In this document: positions 13,012 through 13,059 of the stretch, piece by piece
Numbering within the stretch: the first letter of the stretch is position 1
Layout of the letters: each line of letters opens with the position of its first letter
Source of the DNA: Halalkaliarchaeum sp036625675
GTDB taxonomy: Archaea > Halobacteriota > Halobacteria > Halobacteriales > Haloferacaceae
Length of the DNA stretch: 13,059 nucleotides
Reading direction: 5' to 3'
Assembly (NCBI GenBank): GCA_036625675.1
Contig: JAZKTH010000063.1
Coordinates: 1-13,059 of the forward strand
Notes under the pieces: model-generated
The model's database searches: none
Told to the model about the DNA's origin: nothing
The model's input: only the letters and a program-made list of their open reading frames with translations
Made by a program: the position numbers and the translations under genes

Positions 13012-13059
13012 CATCCTCCCCGTCGTGAACGACGGGGTTTCCTCCGTGGGAGTCTCAGC
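13009..13059 (-). mobile_element. End of an IS200/IS605-family (TnpB) element, body beyond the window
   Basis: Just after the methyltransferase stop is CATCCTCCCC leading into a perfect 8-bp hairpin, CCCCGTCG (13018-13025), loop TGAA, CGACGGGG (13030-13037). TTTCCTCCGTGGGAGTCTCAGC-like sequence follows. Read on the minus strand this ends GGGGAGGATGTCA. From general knowledge that is how many haloarchaeal IS200/IS605 right ends finish, downstream of tnpB. The element would then run right of the window with tnpB on the minus strand. In such elements this region also encodes the 3' scaffold of the TnpB guide RNA. Alternatively it is a solo remnant or simply a strong hairpin terminator. Confidence 0.6.

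Noticed and set aside
1..13059. tRNA, rRNA or CRISPR array
   Set aside because: No tRNA arm pattern, rRNA-like sequence or regularly spaced repeats were found by eye in the gaps, all of which are under 180 bases.

Overview
The window reads as chromosomal DNA from a halophilic archaeon (class Halobacteria). The DNA is very GC-rich, and the predicted proteins are loaded with Asp and Glu. Almost every gene has an AT-rich TATA-like box centred about 26-28 bases upstream of its start codon with no Shine-Dalgarno site, the usual arrangement for leaderless haloarchaeal transcripts. The protein families (fused biotin carboxylase/BCCP, TrkA with stand-alone RAM-domain proteins, bacterial-type GAPDH with Pgk, DUF418) fit this group. 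I cannot name the genus.

Layout. Bases 2-1303 hold the 3' part of a biotin-dependent acyl-CoA carboxylase alpha chain, followed by an unusual nested inverted repeat (1307-1380). A small SAM-dependent methyltransferase (1456-2169) faces a minus-strand pair: a TrkA/RCK-N potassium-regulation protein (2473-3159) and a 76-residue RAM-domain protein (2240-2470). A second RAM-domain protein (3257-3490) is transcribed divergently from trkA. It is followed tail-to-tail by an orphan 2-oxoacid dehydrogenase E1 alpha (3501-4577). Divergent from that gene is the glycolytic pair gap (4724-5770) and pgk (5841-7061), then a metallophosphoesterase (7126-7641). The next stretch holds membrane proteins: a five-TM protein of unknown function (7702-8421), a CPBP/CAAX-type protease (8589-9332) and a DUF418 protein (9381-10595). 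A small acidic haloarchaeal protein (10774-11124), a six-TM protein (11169-11978) and an orphan amino-type DNA methyltransferase (12016-13011) follow. The last ~50 bases look like one end of an IS200/IS605-family (TnpB) element whose body lies beyond the window.

How the genes work together. GAPDH and Pgk catalyse consecutive steps of lower glycolysis/gluconeogenesis, and the E1 alpha protein belongs to a 2-oxoacid dehydrogenase complex. The gap promoter carries three TACTC/GAGTA-type half-sites between the TATA box and the start codon, resembling the haloarchaeal TrmB operator. TrkA and its two RAM-domain neighbours look like a small ligand-sensing module, probably tied to K+ uptake, although no channel gene is present.

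No rRNA, tRNA or CRISPR array was seen. No stretch over 300 bases lacks a gene. The strongest leads for something new are the transposon end at the methyltransferase stop codon, the gap operator, the nested repeat at 1307-1380, and the RAM-TrkA-RAM arrangement.
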